DNA of 64,000 bases, taken from the NCBI GenBank assembly GCA_020912385.1, contig CP087206.1:2852001-2916000 (forward strand), in the 5' to 3' direction. This stretch comes from Neofusicoccum parvum (lineage: Eukaryota; Ascomycota; Dothideomycetes; Botryosphaeriales; Botryosphaeriaceae). The stretch's first letter is position 1. Each line of letters begins with the position of its first letter. Positions 44,050 to 54,830 of this stretch are shown in pieces. Below the pieces are notes generated by a model. It was not told the origin of the DNA. It did no database searches and worked only from the letters and a program-made list of their open reading frames with translations. The translations under genes and the position numbers were made by a program.

Positions 44050-47000
44050 ATGGCCATGCTCGCGTCGAAGTCGCAGTATGTCGCTCCTATGGGCAACTCG
44101 GCGCCGACTCCCTCATCTCACTATCCCTCGAGTTCCGCCAGTCACCGCCACCCGGCTACCTCGAACGGTGCCCACCATGGCACGCGGTTCGCCAGCCCGA
44201 CAGAGTCAGAGTTCTCCGAGAGCTACGATACGCCCGACTCAGTGAGGTATGGCATACAGGACACTGCAAGCGGAGCTTGGAACAGCAGGCTGACAGGGTC
44301 ACGCAGGAACTGGGATGAAGATCGTGTCGGAGAATGGCTGAAGAGCATAAACTGCGCACATTATGTGCCTCTTTTCAGAGGTCAGTCGAAGCTTGTGCCT
44401 GGCGATGCACTAACATGCTGACTCCGTAGCAGAAAACAACATCAATGGTGAGGTTTTGATGGAGATGGACCAGACCCAGTTGAAGGAAATGGGCATCAAG
44501 AAGATTGGCGACCGAGTCCGCATTGGTTCGCAAGCAAAGCTGTTTAGGAATAAGGAATACCGGAAATCGAAACGCAACTCGAACCGGGTGAGTATGACTG
44601 AGTGGTCTACACTCTACCTATGCTGACAATATCTCCAAGGAATCGCTAGCTCTCCTCGACAGCGCAAGCTTCACACCTCCATCATCCGGCTCACCGAGAC
44701 CTCTCCATTCTGCAAGAGGTGCAACTACAACTTCCCGTTCCGAGAAAAGGATGTCACGACAGATCGGCGGAACTGACTGGAGCTTTACACCAGGCCTTTC
44801 AGCTAGGAAACAACCGTCGCGGCCAGGATCCCCGCTCGTCGACCAAGAAAATCGTGGCCTTCGTCCGCCAACATCAGGCACCATGTACAGCCCCAAGCAC
44901 TCGGCCAAGAAAGATGACTCGTACTTTGGCCAGCCTCTTAGCGCCAACTCGTCCTCAGGACGCGGCCCTAGGTCCGCCACCACACCCGTTGAGACGCCGC
45001 AAACCGCACGTTTCGCTAACCATGTTCGCGCAAGCCCCAGCCAGGACGGTTCAACCAACAGCAGTGCCCTGCCCGCCGACAAAGCTTTGATCAGGGTTAT
45101 CTTCGACAACGGCAGGTCCTCTGTCATCGATATCAAGGGATGCAGGTCACCCGAGGACATCATGCTGCAAGTGCTCAGAAAGGGTACCCTGAACGAAGCG
45201 CACGTCAAGAACTACTGCTTCTATGTGCTTGATGGCACCGAGCCCAACCCAGCACTCTGCCGTAAACTTAGCGACGTCGAATTGATTCGCGTCTGCAACG
45301 ATCGAACCCGGATGGAGAGAAGCCGCCTCATCCTTCGCAAGGTCCATGCCGGCGAACCTGAGGACGACCAGTTGAAGGCCGCTGCAAGCATCGCCGCACA
45401 ACAGCAGAGTCAGCAACACAACCCCACAATACTTCCCAACACAGCCCGAGGTCAGCTTAAGATTGAGAAGCTTACAGGCGAATCTTTAGCTGCAGTAAGT
45501 TACCCGCTCTCTCCAGCATCGCAGAAGGAACGCGAACGGCACATCAACTCCACCGCCAAGGATCTGGAACGAACGGACAGCAACCGTTCTTCCAGCAGGA
45601 CTCCCGACAAACCGATGAAGCAGTTTTACGGCGGACGACCACCGAGCAACCTCATCACTTCCGACCTGGCCTCGTACTTCCCGAATGTTGAGAAAGAGGA
45701 GATGGACAAAACCATTCGCATGTCCGTCCGGCGGTCTCGCAGGCTCAGCAAAGCAGCTAGCCGCCTCAGCACGTTGAGTAACTTTAGCGTTGCTTCAAGT
45801 CTGAAGGATGCCCCGCCTCTTCCTTCCATTGCAGACCAGTGGCTCAGCAACGGCGGTCAAATGAAGCCGCTGCGACCCCTCTCAGTCATGCGGTTGGGAC
45901 TCCCGTCGCTAGGCCAAGGAGCATATCGCGACTCAGTAACGTCATCCGTTCTTGAACCCCTTGAAGAAGAATCCCCGACAGATGGCTCGTCGATTCGTAA
46001 ATCCTACGTCTCGTTTGGCCCTGACAGCGGATCTGAAACCGTGGCCGTCACCGATCCCGAAGGCCACACCACACTCCACAGTTATTTCGATGACGGCGGC
46101 AGCAGCTTCGCTGGCAGCAGCCAAGGCACTGAGCCCGGTGACTCTTTCAATAAGCGTCTGAGCTCAGCCCTAGCCGAGGACGGCGAAGAGTACGATGAAG
46201 AGCTGGAAGAATACCTGGAGACCGATTCCTGGGAGAATGTCAAGTACATGAAGGGTGCACTGATCGGCCAAGGCTCTTTCGGCAGCGTGTACCTTGCACT
46301 GCATGCTGTGACTGGTGAGCTGATGGCTGTGAAGCAAGTGGCTCTGCCAACAAACGGCACCGTCGACCCGAAGAAGACGAACATGCTCGATGCGCTGAAG
46401 CGCGAGATCGGGCTGTTGCGCGAGTTGAAGCACCCCAACATCGTGCAGTACCTCGGCTCAAACAGCGACGAAACGCACCTCAACATTTTCCTCGAGTACG
46501 TCCCTGGTGGATCGGTCGCAACAATGCTGATCAACTACGGGCCGCTGCTCGAACCTCTGGTTGCCAACTTTGTGCGCCAGATCCTGACCGGTCTCGCATA
46601 CCTGCACAGCAAGGACATTATTCACCGCGACATCAAGGGTGCCAACATCCTTGTCGACAACAAGGGTCGAGTCAAGATTTCCGACTTCGGTATCAGCAAG
46701 CGTGTCGAAGCATCCACGCTCCTCTCACCCTCGGGCGGCAAGAAGGGAGCCAATCGCGTTTCGCTCCAAGGCTCAGTCTTTTGGATGGCCCCAGAGGTTG
46801 TCAAGCAGACAGCCTACACGCGCAAGGCCGACATCTGGTCTCTTGGTTGCTTGATTGTCGAGATGTTGACGGGCTCTCATCCGCACGCCGACTGCTCGCA
46901 GCTTCAGGCCATCTTCCGCATTGGCGCTGCTGGCGGCAACGCAAGCCCGACAATTCCCGACAACACAAGCGATGAGCTTAAGGTGTTCCTCACGCGCACG

Positions 47001-47075
47001 TTTGAGATTGAGCACGAGAAGCGGCCGACTGCAGACGAGCTGCTGGAGAGCGACTTCTGCGCCGTCAAGGCTTAA
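44050..47075 (+). CDS. STE11: STE11-type MAP kinase kinase kinase
   Basis: Three exons, 44050-44380, 44430-44587 and 44640-47075, giving 974 aa. Domains in order: SAM domain about 87-150 (WDEDRVGEWLKSINCAHYV ... NINGEVLMEMDQTQLKEMGI); a Ras-association-like domain about 312-395 (ALIRVIFDNGRSSVIDIKG ... CFYVLDGTEPNPALCRKLSD); a regulatory Ser-rich linker; and a kinase domain about 699-970. Kinase motifs: GQGSFGSVYL, catalytic K728, HRD at 825-827 in IIHRDIKGAN, DFG at 845-847, and FWMAPEVV. SAM plus RA plus kinase is the STE11/SteC layout. By family it activates a STE7-type MAPKK, working with a Ste50-like adaptor through the SAM domain, in mating/hyphal fusion and development. The first intron splits the SAM domain, as commonly seen. 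The assignment is firm; BCK1-type kinases differ in lacking the SAM domain. Confidence 0.95.
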
Positions 47076-47813
47076 ATCCCCGCCCCATCTAATTGAGGGG
47101 AAGCCGAAAGTTAATAATTGTTCTTGTTTCTTTTTTTCACCGCCATTCCGCTGGTAATTCTTGTCTGCCCTCGGTTATTCTTCTACAAGAGGAGCATCTG
47201 AATATTCATGGATTTGGCATTTGAACCACGACTTCACGTTTTCCAAAGAAGAGACGAAAAGCAAAAGCGACGGGGAGGAGAGAATGACTTTTGAGATGTC
47301 TTTTTCTTGCTGACGAATGGTCGCATCCCCCCTTTTATTACCGTTGAACGGACATCTCAATCTTGGAGGCATTCATGCATTCCTCACGGAAGCCCTATTT
47401 GAGCACTATCCCATAGCTCGCATCTCCGTTCTTGTACTATTATATCCCAGTCACGCTGGCCAGCCGTTGATTGAATTCTTTGCATACTTTATACATAGGG
47501 CGGTATCTGCAAATGAGCGATAGGATAGGTGGCCAAAGGAAAATTGGAAAGACGATCACTGTACACATAAAAAAACTGAAAACATGCTGCATGTGAATAT
47601 CATGACATTGACCGGCTCGCAGCTTTCTTTTGGGGAAGCGTAGAGTAACGCAGGCAGCGCCGGTGGTGCGGGCGGTGATTTCATAGGGCTGCTAAATGGC
47701 AGGGCCCGCGACGCGTCGCCCCATGCGCGTGGGCACGTCAACCTTTCCTCCACCCATCGCGCATTCGCATCCGCACGACACAACTCCGCCACCACACCCC
47801 CCACGTCCACGCC
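47076..47813. other. Intergenic between STE11 and RFC3
   Basis: 738 bp, AT-richer, holding the kinase 3' UTR (TTAATAATTG near 47111) and the RFC subunit promoter. No gene seen. Confidence 0.5.
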
Positions 47814-49258
47814 ATGGCATTACTCGTTGACAAGCACCGGCCGCGCTCGCTTGATGCGCTCACCTACCATCATGATCTCTCTGACCGTCTCCGCTCGCTC
47901 GTAAGCCCCGCCCAAGCCGCGGTCCCGCCTCACCAACACCACCGTTTTCGCCCAGCTCTCCCGCAAGCCTCAATGCGTGCTTCTACTAACGCAATGCGCT
48001 CTCTCTTTCACAGGCGCAAAGCGGCGACTTCCCCCACCTCCTCGTCTACGGCCCCTCGGGCGCCGGCAAAAAGACGCGCATCGTCGCGACGCTCAAAGAG
48101 CTGTACGGGCCGGGCGTCGAGAAGATCAAGATCGACAGCCGCGTCTTCCAGACGTCGTCCAACCGCAAGCTCGAGTTCAACATCGTCGCGTCCAACTACC
48201 ACCTCGAGATCACGCCGAGCGACGTGGGCACGTACGACCGCGTCGTCGTGCAGGACCTGCTGAAGGAGGTCGCGCAGACGCAGCAGGTCGACCTGGCCGC
48301 GAAGCAGCGCTTCAAGGTCGTGGTCGTGAACGAGGCGGACCACCTGACGAGGGACGCGCAGGCGGCGCTGAGGCGGACGATGGAGAAGTACAGCCCGAAC
48401 CTGCGGCTGATTCTGCTGGCGGAGAGCACGAGCAATATCATCGCGCCGATCAGGAGTAGGACGCTGCTGGTGCGGGTCGCGGCGCCAACGGAGGGCGAGA
48501 TTGGGGAGGTGCTGAAGGTGGTGGGTAAGAAGGAGGGGTGGAAGGAGAATGAGGAGTTGGGACGGAGGATTGCGAGGGAGAGCGGAAGGAATTTGAGGAG
48601 GGCATTGTTGATGTTTGAGGCGGTACATGCGCAGAAGTGAGTTCTTCCCCCCTGATTCCATACACGGGGACGCAGGTCTGCGCTGGTTTGATCGGCTGGG
48701 GAGAGATCTGATTGACTGACCGGGCTTGCAGTGAGACTGTCACGGAGAACACGCCCATCCCTCCGCCGGATTGGGAGGCATTGATCGCTCAGATTGCAAA
48801 GGAGATGGTCGAGGAGCGCTCGCCTGCACGAATTATGCAAGTGCGCGCGAAGCTGTACGATCTACTTACGCACTGCATCCCGCCGACGACCATCCTCAAG
48901 GTATGACTTCTTCGTTTACTGCTCTGCCCTTTGGCTGATGTTTTGTCACAGACTCTTACGTGGAAATTGATTCCCCTCTGCGATGATGAGCTAAGAGCCG
49001 ATGTTATCAAATGGAGCGCCTTCTACGAGCACAGGATAAAGATGGGAAGCGTAAGACTTGATGATAGAACAATGGTATCTCTGCACGCGACGCACGCTAA
49101 CATTTGCTACAGAAAGTCATCTTCCACCTTGAGGCTTTCGTAGCCAAATTCATGCGTCTGTACGAGAGGTACGTCTCCACAAACTTCTGTCAGTGTCTAT
49201 TAGCAATCGTGCTGACCATGTGCGTAGCCATCTCATGGGTATCGACATTGACTTCTAA
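47814..49258 (+). CDS. RFC3: Replication factor C subunit 3 (yeast Rfc5), clamp loader
   Basis: Six exons: 47814-47900, 48014-48636, 48732-48900, 48952-49050, 49113-49168 and 49228-49258, giving 354 aa. Seen: LVDKHRPRSLDAL at the N-terminus; Walker A GPSGAGKKT at residues 42-50; the ASNRKLE-type segment as SSNRKLEFNIVASNYHLEIT; PSDVGTYDRVVVQDLLKEVA; Walker-B-like VVVNEADHL; the SRC-like sensor region NIIAPIRSRTLLVRV; and the collar domain. The last exon encodes only HLMGIDIDF before the stop, matching the conserved C-terminus. NRKLE and PSDxG identify the human RFC3 / yeast Rfc5 subunit. It loads the PCNA sliding clamp onto primed DNA in replication and repair, and sits in all alternative clamp-loader complexes. 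NEAD instead of DEAD is normal for this subunit. Confidence 0.95.
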
Positions 49259-50069
49259 GGTCCTACGGCTGCATCTAATCTCCAACAGGAGGTAAAGGGG
49301 CTTCATCACGTTAGAATGCTACATTTATGGAGTCGACACAGCTTGCACAAAACGGATTGGGAAAGGAAATATGGCGTTTAAATCGGTGGCATTATGGAAC
49401 ATCGGTAGGAAATACGACTACATTCTAACGAGTTTGCTTTCATTCGATTGCTTGATGTACCGCCTCATGACTATCTCATTTGATACCTTGAGACCACTCG
49501 AAGTTACCTTCTTCAGGTCGTTATCTACCAAGGCCTGTTACGACCACGGATACTGAGGCCATTTTTTCGAGCAAAATGGCTGCATGAAGGTTCATGGTGA
49601 CCTTTCCCTCGGCATGATTTCATATAGATACTTCTCCACTGCCTTCAGCGACCTTTGACGATCATGCCGAAACCCCAGTGGGCGGCGCTGAGTTTTTCCA
49701 TGCTGCGCCGCAAAACTACACCGTCACCCATAGGGCTGTTTCAGCCTTGCAGTGTTCCTCCCAACCTATCATTCTTATTGGTGGCTTAGATTCAGCCTCG
49801 TCGAAATGAGGATTAGCTGGGCGGGGGTTCGCAGATAAAGGGGAGTGATGTGCTACGATCCCGATGATTCCAAGCTCTCTAGTAACCCTTGAACCCTGGA
49901 TTTTGGTGGGCAAGGCACAATTCTGGCACCAAGAGACTGGGGCAGTGCTGGGGCCAAGTTGCAGTCTTAAAATCCCTTGATGCGAGCTGTCCCACCCATC
50001 CCTCCTATGTCACTTGTCCGGTCACTCCGAACTCTCATTTTCAGCAACGCCCTTCCCCCGCTCATCCTT
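49259..50069. other. Intergenic, 0.8 kb
   Basis: Spacer between RFC3 and the next + gene, AT-richer than the genes. No recognisable ORF, RNA gene or repeat. Confidence 0.5.
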
Positions 50070-51687
50070 ATGTCTTCAGGTGGCCTCTCCTTTGATGATA
50101 CATCGGAAAATGAACTAGAGTCTCCATTATCAGGTTAGGCTTGGAATAACTTTTCTGGCTCATGTACTAATGCGTCTTGGGTCACAATAGACCCGCATGA
50201 TGGCCGTTCACTCCAAAGCTCATTGGAAAAAGTTCCAACATTCCGTTCATATGCCCTCCATGCCTGGTACGATGGTCCACCTGTATCAGTGGTGGAACCG
50301 ATGGGTCTCCCCCCGGAGTATCAAGACTGTGCCTGGAGAGCATACGAAAGGTATCGACACCTCGAGTTGAGGAGAATTATCAACATGTACATCTCGTCGA
50401 AGCCCGCGAGCGTGGATGAGGGCACTAAGTTTCCTGGCTCATCTGTGCTGAAGTCCGGCACGGAGCTTTTTACAACAACACAATATGCAACAGCCGGATC
50501 GATTATCGGGCCAGACCCTGAGCCTTTACAATCCTGTATGCCCGATCCAGTTGGAATGGACTTGGAATCCTTCAAGTATCCCGAGAGAGATTTCTTTCAG
50601 GGCGACCATGCGAATCATCAATCTTGTGACTGGATAAGCTCTCGGGTCGACAAGGGATATGCTATTATTTCCAGAACTCTCTCCAAAACCGTAGAGAAGA
50701 GGTCTTGCGATGCTGCATCGGAGTTTGGCGACATGATACTCATCTCCTCTGGGAGGTCATACACAGCTACAAGTAGCTGGGAGCATTCCAACAGCTCTGG
50801 CGGCGTAAAATTGCTGTCCTATGACCCATGTTTGTCCAGCTTCCCGGCCAAGTCATTCACCTCAGGTATGGAATCTGTGTTCTCTTCGGCGCGGTCGGTA
50901 TCGACATCTTCAAAAGGCAGCATGATCCGGTCAAGGGCTCGCAACTCGAGAGCAGATACAACTACACCCCGTCCTACTCCAGCCAGCAAGACAGCATCAT
51001 TTTCAGACAAGGTCCATCTTCACAAACAAGCAAGAATTGCTCAAGCGATCCTCAGATCTTGGAAATCCAACGCTTCTGCTACATTCCAATCTGTCAAAAG
51101 CCACATAGCGCTATCTGACAAGACTGTCTCGATTCTTGGCTGTCTTGTGGGTTTTATTGGAATAATGGGCACCTTTATCGCACTTTTACCTGCGTTCCAG
51201 AGCCAGTTCTCCTCTGAACGCGAATTGCGGCTGGCGGAATGGGCGGCGCAAAAAGACTATAGGGAGATATGCCAGGAAAGGGTAAAGTTTCCTGCCAGAT
51301 GGGTGAATGTCTGTTTACTTACTTTTCTAGAAATCCCAAGGACTGGAAATCCCGGAAGCCTGTAGGCAAGCCTTGGATAGTGAACTGCTACCCCCGCCTC
51401 AACTAAGCTACCCGACGGCTACGAGAATTTCAAGCGCCAGCTTCCACAAACGTCATCAAACAACCCGCATTGATCATCAAACAGATATTATGACAGACGA
51501 GATTGTGGCCTGTGTATTTCTGATCTACTTCTGCCTAGCTATGGCGTTTATGTCTCTCACGTTGCGTGGTGGCCACAGATCATTTTCCCGCAAGCAACAA
51601 AGGAAGTTGGCTCATGAAACAAATCTTGTGGATGTTGAGCACGGTCGATCAAATGACGGGGGAAGTGATCGGATATGTGCATTTTAG
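50070..51687 (+). CDS. Unknown two-TM fungal protein
   Basis: Three exons, 50070-50133, 50191-51281 and 51331-51687, giving 503 aa. Exon 1 (MSSGGLSFDDTSENELESPL) joins in frame to DPHDGRSLQSSLEKVPTFRS. The long middle is Ser-rich and without a recognised fold. A basic region then leads to a hydrophobic segment ILGCLVGFIGIMGTFIALLP. This is followed by W-A-A-Q-K-D-Y-x-E-x-C ... PEAC ... LLPPPQ, a pattern I know from many uncharacterised Pezizomycotina membrane proteins (W..xKDfxxxC....xxC....LPPP). That pattern is what places the second intron. A second hydrophobic segment, IVACVFLIYFCLAMAFMSLTL, lies near residue 445, then a basic tail. Probably a membrane protein; function unknown. Without the splices the frame would end at 51365. 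Confidence 0.7.
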
Positions 51688-52979
51688 TTATCAATCCGAT
51701 TCCGAGTCTGTCACATGGAGCTATAACTATTTAACTTGACGCTCTTGAGATTCCTCCTGATCACCCACTCCTCACCTTCCATCATGCGCCTCCGTCCCCC
51801 TATGTATCAACTAACCCTCGTGCCACTTTGATCTCTTTTAAATACCCGTGCTAATTGAAATGACCATCGTGCTGTCGAGCTCGTCCCTGCACGCGACCAC
51901 GACCACTCCACCAAATGTTCCCACAAAACCCCTAACGTAAATAATAACTTCCAAGACTCCCTACCGCTTTGTCTGGCTGCTCTCATCTCCTTCGCACCTA
52001 CAGCTACGCACTGTGGCTTCCGAGATTACTATCATCTCCAATGTTTTGATTTATTCTGAAGCTAACGCGCTCTGGCAGGGGTGTTTCGAAAAGCCACATC
52101 GTCATTCTCTGGGAGAAATGGGATGACGGAGAAGAGCAATTCAATAGCAAGTTGTCATGACGTACTTGGTTGAGTCTCTGTTCTGATGCAGCTCAAGAAA
52201 GTAGCCCCTGGAGAGAGCTTGCTTTTGTGATTCTAGAGTAGAAGATCCAACTGTAGTTTGGTCTGGCTTCGGGGGTATCCGGCCATTTCGTTTGAGGGTC
52301 GGCTGGATAGCTAGCCGGCCGTGCGGGCAGGAGTCAGCGTTATTGCATATTGGTGAATGTTGCGGAGTTGGCGGCGATTTAAGCCGAGTGTAATGATGTT
52401 GGTGAGTTAGATCGATGAAGGAGAGCTGGCTACTAGCTCCCACGACTGGTATAGATCTAAAGTTGAACGAGAGTGTGCATTGAGCAGAACTGTCTGGTAG
52501 CACGGAGAAGACGAGGCCTACGGAGAGAAGTGACAGGTTGGAGAGCGCCGAGGATGTGGATTCGGATGCTAGTGTATCAATTCCGGGTATATATTTCTCA
52601 AGATCAAACTTTCAAATCCGAGCAGTCATCGTAAAATAAATCCGCCTACCGAGTTCCTTTTCTCTCCACGCCTCCATCATTACATTGAGAGTGGGGATAC
52701 CTCATGTGCAGAGCGAGGGAAAGAAGAATGCAAATATCCAAATTTTGCGGCATCGTCATTGCCGAGAAAAAAGAATAGACGCCGCCGAGGTTTTGAGATT
52801 GGGTGCAAATGGAGAGAGGTAGGGAAGGTAGGAATGAAAATGCTGGGTCGTTTGAGGAAGGTGGATGGGGGAAGGAAGGGAGATAAGAAACGTCAGCCTC
52901 TCTGAACAAGCCTGTACAGGTCTTTCATGTGCAAACTCCCGCTCGCTCAATGTTCGCGATCCTCCAATCAATACGCAAG
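51688..52979. other. Convergent spacer, 1.3 kb
   Basis: Between the stops of the two-TM protein gene (+) and the Gag1-clamp gene (-). No recognisable gene, RNA or repeat; short frames only. Confidence 0.5.
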
Positions 52980-54155
52980 TCAACCCGCTGGCTGCTGTCC
53001 GTCGTGCACCAACCCACCCCCCGGATTCGAATGGCCATGGTGACCGCCGCTCAGCCTGAACACTTTCTTAACACTCTCCACCCCCTTTTGTAGATGTGGG
53101 TGATGTGCCAAAAACTCGCCTCCGTGATGTCCGCCGCTCGTTTTCCCCCCACCGTCACCGCTACCGCCGCCCAGAACCGCCGCCAGCGTTCCCACTCTTC
53201 CACCCGCAGCAGCAATCTTCTTTCTCCCCATGAGCGGATCGACAGGGCCTGGCCGCGGCGGCCACTCGCCGTCATCCTTCCACCCTTGGACGAGCGCGCG
53301 CGTCATGTGCGAGAGGTTGATCGGGACCTTGGGGGTCTGGCCCGCGACGACGATTTTGGAGTAAATATCCGAGTAGGCCTTCGGGGTGATGGACTGGCGG
53401 ATGGAGTTCTGAGCGAGCAGCGGCGGCGCCAGAGGCACGAGCGGTTCCTCCGACGCCGGCACGTCGATGTTGATCCTGCCAATTCTCTCCCCAGCCTTCT
53501 CCTCCTTCTCCACCGCTTCCCCTTCGGGAGCGTCCGCCTCTCCACCTCCCACTTCCTCCTCCTCCACGACCGCCGTCTCCTCCAACAACCTCACCACCTC
53601 CGTGTGCGCCTCCACCTCCTGCGGCATCATCTCGCTGCTTGTCCTGCTCCGCCGCCTCGCGTACTTGCGCACGCTCGCCGCGCCCGTCCACGCGTCGCGC
53701 CGCCGCACGAACACCGCGACGCCCTCGTTCCAGCGCATCTCCTCCTCGAGCGCGCGCCTGCGCCTGCGCCTGCGCCTCTGCGCGCGCTCCTCCAGGCTGC
53801 GGCCCACGTGCTCCGGGCTGTCGAACTTGTACTCCGCGCCGCCCTCCTCGCCGCCGGCTTCCCCGTTGTGCTCGCCCTCGTCCGACGGCTCGTCGTCGTC
53901 GTCGTTGTCGTCGTCCGTGCTGCCGTAGTACCGCTCGCGGAACTCGGTCACGCCGCGCAGCTCCTCCTCGGACGAGCCGTCGCCATCGTCGTCGTTGTTG
54001 TTGGCGTCGCTGGCAGAGGCGGCGGCGGCATTGCTCTCGTCGGCGGCGGCGGTGGTGGTGGCGGCGCTGGGGGCGGGCGGGAAGGTCCAGTCGTTGCGGA
54101 CGCGCTCGGCGAGGTAGCGGCGGGCGTCGCGGGAGGCGGACTGGTTGACGTCCAT
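52980..54155 (-). CDS. Gag1-like clamp domain protein (formerly DUF4050)
   Basis: Intronless as read, 391 aa from the ATG at 54155. The frame is open upstream to about 54266 but has no further ATG, so an upstream exon is possible. Conserved blocks in order: ASRDARRYLAERVRNDWTFP; EFRERYYGSTDD; KFDSPEHVGRSLEERAQRRR; ALEEEMRWNEGVAVFVRRRD then AWTGA; and near the C-terminus IRQSITPKAYSDIYSKIVVA and NLSHMTRALVQGWKDDGEWP. These match the fungal Gag1-like clamp family. The name comes from a fission-yeast protein; the molecular function is little known. Odd features: an acidic run (DDDNDDDDEPSDE) and eight consecutive arginines, both from simple codon repeats, and a Gly/His-rich C-terminus. The codon bias opens a 399-codon frame on the opposite strand, which is an artefact. 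Confidence 0.82.
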   Translation of the reverse strand: MDVNQSASRDARRYLAERVRNDWTFPPAPSAATTTAAADESNAAAASASDANNNDDDGDGSSEEELRGVTEFRERYYGSTDDDNDDDDEPSDEGEHNGEAGGEEGGAEYKFDSPEHVGRSLEERAQRRRRRRRRALEEEMRWNEGVAVFVRRRDAWTGAASVRKYARRRSRTSSEMMPQEVEAHTEVVRLLEETAVVEEEEVGGGEADAPEGEAVEKEEKAGERIGRINIDVPASEEPLVPLAPPLLAQNSIRQSITPKAYSDIYSKIVVAGQTPKVPINLSHMTRALVQGWKDDGEWPPRPGPVDPLMGRKKIAAAGGRVGTLAAVLGGGSGDGGGKTSGGHHGGEFLAHHPHLQKGVESVKKVFRLSGGHHGHSNPGGGLVHDGQQPAG

Positions 54156-54830
54156 CACGGCGCTGGCCGCGTTGCTGCTGTCGGGCGTGCGATTGACTGC
54201 GGGGCTGGCGGCCCGCGTTGTGTTGGGGTTCTCTTTTTTTTCTTCTCTTGGTTGGGCGGTCGTCACGAATCAACAGCCGATGCGCGGCCGTGAGCTGATG
54301 CCATCCGGTGGGGCGCAGGTAAAAATGAAGCTGCTAGCGATGGCGGCAATGGCAGAAGCAGAAACGAGAGGGATGAGGCGCACGGGCACGCGAGCAGGAG
54401 GACCGACGTTAAGAGCTGCGAGCGCGGCGGGCGATTGTCGTATGAGCTGACCGGGAGTGACGTTTTTCCTCGGTCGAGGCCAGGCTGGGGAGAAGGCCGC
54501 CAGGCCGGGCGCCAGGTGCACGATGCAATGCGAGAGGCTTGCTGGGGCTGGACTACGGCCCTAGCGCGTGCCGTTGTTCGGCGTGTCGCGCAAAATGCTG
54601 GGGAAGAGGCCGGGATGCCGACGTCCTGATGTCACGAGGCCGGCCGCCCGTCCTGTTGTCGCCGGCGGCCTGCCCCAGTCTGCCGTGCACCTGTTGATCT
54701 CTCGTCATTGACTCATTGTTCTGTCTATCAACAATAACGCCGGATATCTCCTTTTCAACGAAACAAGCCTTTTCCCTGGTCCCAGTAAATGCCTTTGTCA
54801 TAGCCGAGCTCTACCCCAGTCTCACTCCAC
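54156..54830. other. Intergenic between two minus-strand genes
   Basis: 675 bp with the Gag1-clamp gene promoter/leader and the TSR1 3' end. No recognisable gene. Confidence 0.5.

Noticed and set aside
53094..54293. 399-codon open frame on the plus strand
   Set aside because: Shadow of the Gag1-clamp gene created by GAC/CGC-type codon repeats; low-complexity protein with no domain.
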